This document shows, piece after piece, positions 63,336 to 64,000 of a DNA stretch of 64,000 nt. This stretch comes from Alnus glutinosa. Taxonomy: Eukaryota > Streptophyta > Magnoliopsida > Fagales > Betulaceae. The stretch is from positions 21,873,628 to 21,937,627 of the forward strand of contig NC_084897.1 in assembly GCF_958979055.1 (NCBI RefSeq). Reading direction: 5' to 3'. The notes under the pieces are model-generated. The model searched no databases. It saw only the letters and a list, made by a program, of their open reading frames with translations, and had not been told where the DNA came from. Numbering within the stretch: the first letter of the stretch is position 1; each line of letters opens with the position of its first letter. Both the position numbers and the translations under genes were made by a program.

Positions 63336-63474
63336 TTATAAAAAAGTATAGAATAATAATAAAGAAATAAAAATAAAAAAAGTGAAAAATCTAACCATTT
63401 TGATGGTCATCTTGATGGGTTAAAGCACCGTCAAATTCACCCTCGTTATCCAATCGTGAACTTGAAGAGTCCAT

Positions 63475-64000
63475 TTTGAAAAATGCTATATTAAAAAGCA
63501 CTACAAGTTAATTGAATGGAAAAATGTAAGAATTTATTAATAATAATAAAATTCTATTACACACTAGAGAATTGTAGAAAGAGTAAGACTAGACATAAAT
63601 ATATAACACAAGAATAGTGAGAGCGAGGCTCTCTTACTCTTGATTAGAGATGAGGGATTCTAATTTAGAAAATTATTGTCAAATTTATTATAGAAATCTA
63701 CTTGCATAATTAACGTCCTCCTATGGTTAATTGATAAAAAAAAAATAAACTATAGAAACAAAGGGAAACAACCCCAAGCAAAACATCTTACTCTAGACGA
63801 ACAACTAAACAAAACTACAAAAGAAACAACTAAGCAGCAAGCATGACAAAAATTACCCAGCGGAACATTTATTTATTTTTTTGGGATGAATTAATCAAAC
63901 AAACTCAATACAATTTTCTTTCCAGTAAACACTGGAATCTCGGTTCCAACAAGAAACGAAAACTACAACCTCTACAAAACAGAGCCAAATAGCATTACCA
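63475..64000. other. Upstream region of the FRS pseudogene
   Basis: AT-rich, with no gene recognised up to the window edge. Confidence 0.45.

Larger units (their letters stand above)
59850..63474 (-). pseudogene. FAR1-related (FRS) transcription factor, heavily broken
   Basis: Derived from Mutator-like transposases, FRS proteins bind DNA. Exon 1 (63396-63474, MDSSSSRLDNEG) splices in frame to exon 2 at 62563 (G+AT giving Asp, then VGGKVEEP). After an acidic repeat come the FAR1 DNA-binding domain (VCFYYRRYAKQAEFGIAHRS to LTHNHSL), the transposase-like core ([41 protein letters not shown]-like) and a SWIM zinc finger (CTCALFEVRGILCRH). Lesions: one base missing near 61904-61911, one extra near 61700-61704, one missing near 61572-61576, Trp-to-TAG at 61288-61290 and 61246-61248, an internal 213-bp tandem duplication (60191-60617), and a stop near 60142. 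C-terminal exons with KPPRDNNAKTKRRKNQ and SVPYAAHDHSTQ reach about 59877. It cannot encode a normal protein. Confidence 0.88.

Overview
The window is nuclear DNA of a flowering plant, most likely a woody eudicot. The evidence is AT-rich intergenic space, many GT-AG introns, long CT/GA and AT microsatellites, plant-specific families (PP2-B F-box, FAR1-related, PX/PH-type phospholipase D zeta) and many small foldback transposons. No rRNA, tRNA, CRISPR array or bacterial-type operon was seen.

Layout. 1-0.33 kb: first exon of an F-box PP2-B gene (minus) running off the left edge. 0.7-14.6 kb: a large tandem duplication carrying a chloroplast-type TPR gene. The second copy is intact on paper (8 exons, 267 aa). 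The first copy is dead, with its start region inverted, a nonsense codon in exon 5 and the last two exons deleted. 15.7-27.5 kb: a full phospholipase D zeta gene, 20 coding exons and 1104 aa, closest to PLD zeta 2. 28.1-30.5 kb: a hAT element with an 8-bp target duplication, apparently carrying the 5' end of a host gene and nested in an older inverted-repeat element. 31.6-33.5 kb: TEN1, a telomere-capping subunit. 33.5-40 kb: AT-rich intergenic DNA with MITEs.

41.8-44.5 kb: a clade-E-type PP2C phosphatase with a TRIM-like element in its last intron. 44.9-45.1 kb: a LINE RNase H remnant. 45.25-46.45 kb: an F-box gene with two compensating frameshifts. 46.9-49.5 kb: DPH5 (diphthamide synthesis, minus). 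50.98-51.54 kb: a MULE-type MITE with a 9-bp target duplication. 53-60 kb: a run of gene fragments (LpxD-like, GRF zinc finger, reticulon-like, VARICOSE-like). 59.9-63.5 kb: a broken FAR1-related gene with a 0.74-kb foldback element in its first intron.

The intact genes are unrelated housekeeping or signalling genes (lipid signalling, telomere capping, protein dephosphorylation, translation-factor modification), and nothing suggests they form one pathway. I found no convincing new biological system. The strongest unusual signals are structural: the micro-inversion that removed a start codon in one duplicate, the hAT element with its cargo, and the cluster of gene fragments around 54-60 kb. 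Exon limits come from splice signals and family resemblance read by eye, without transcript data.
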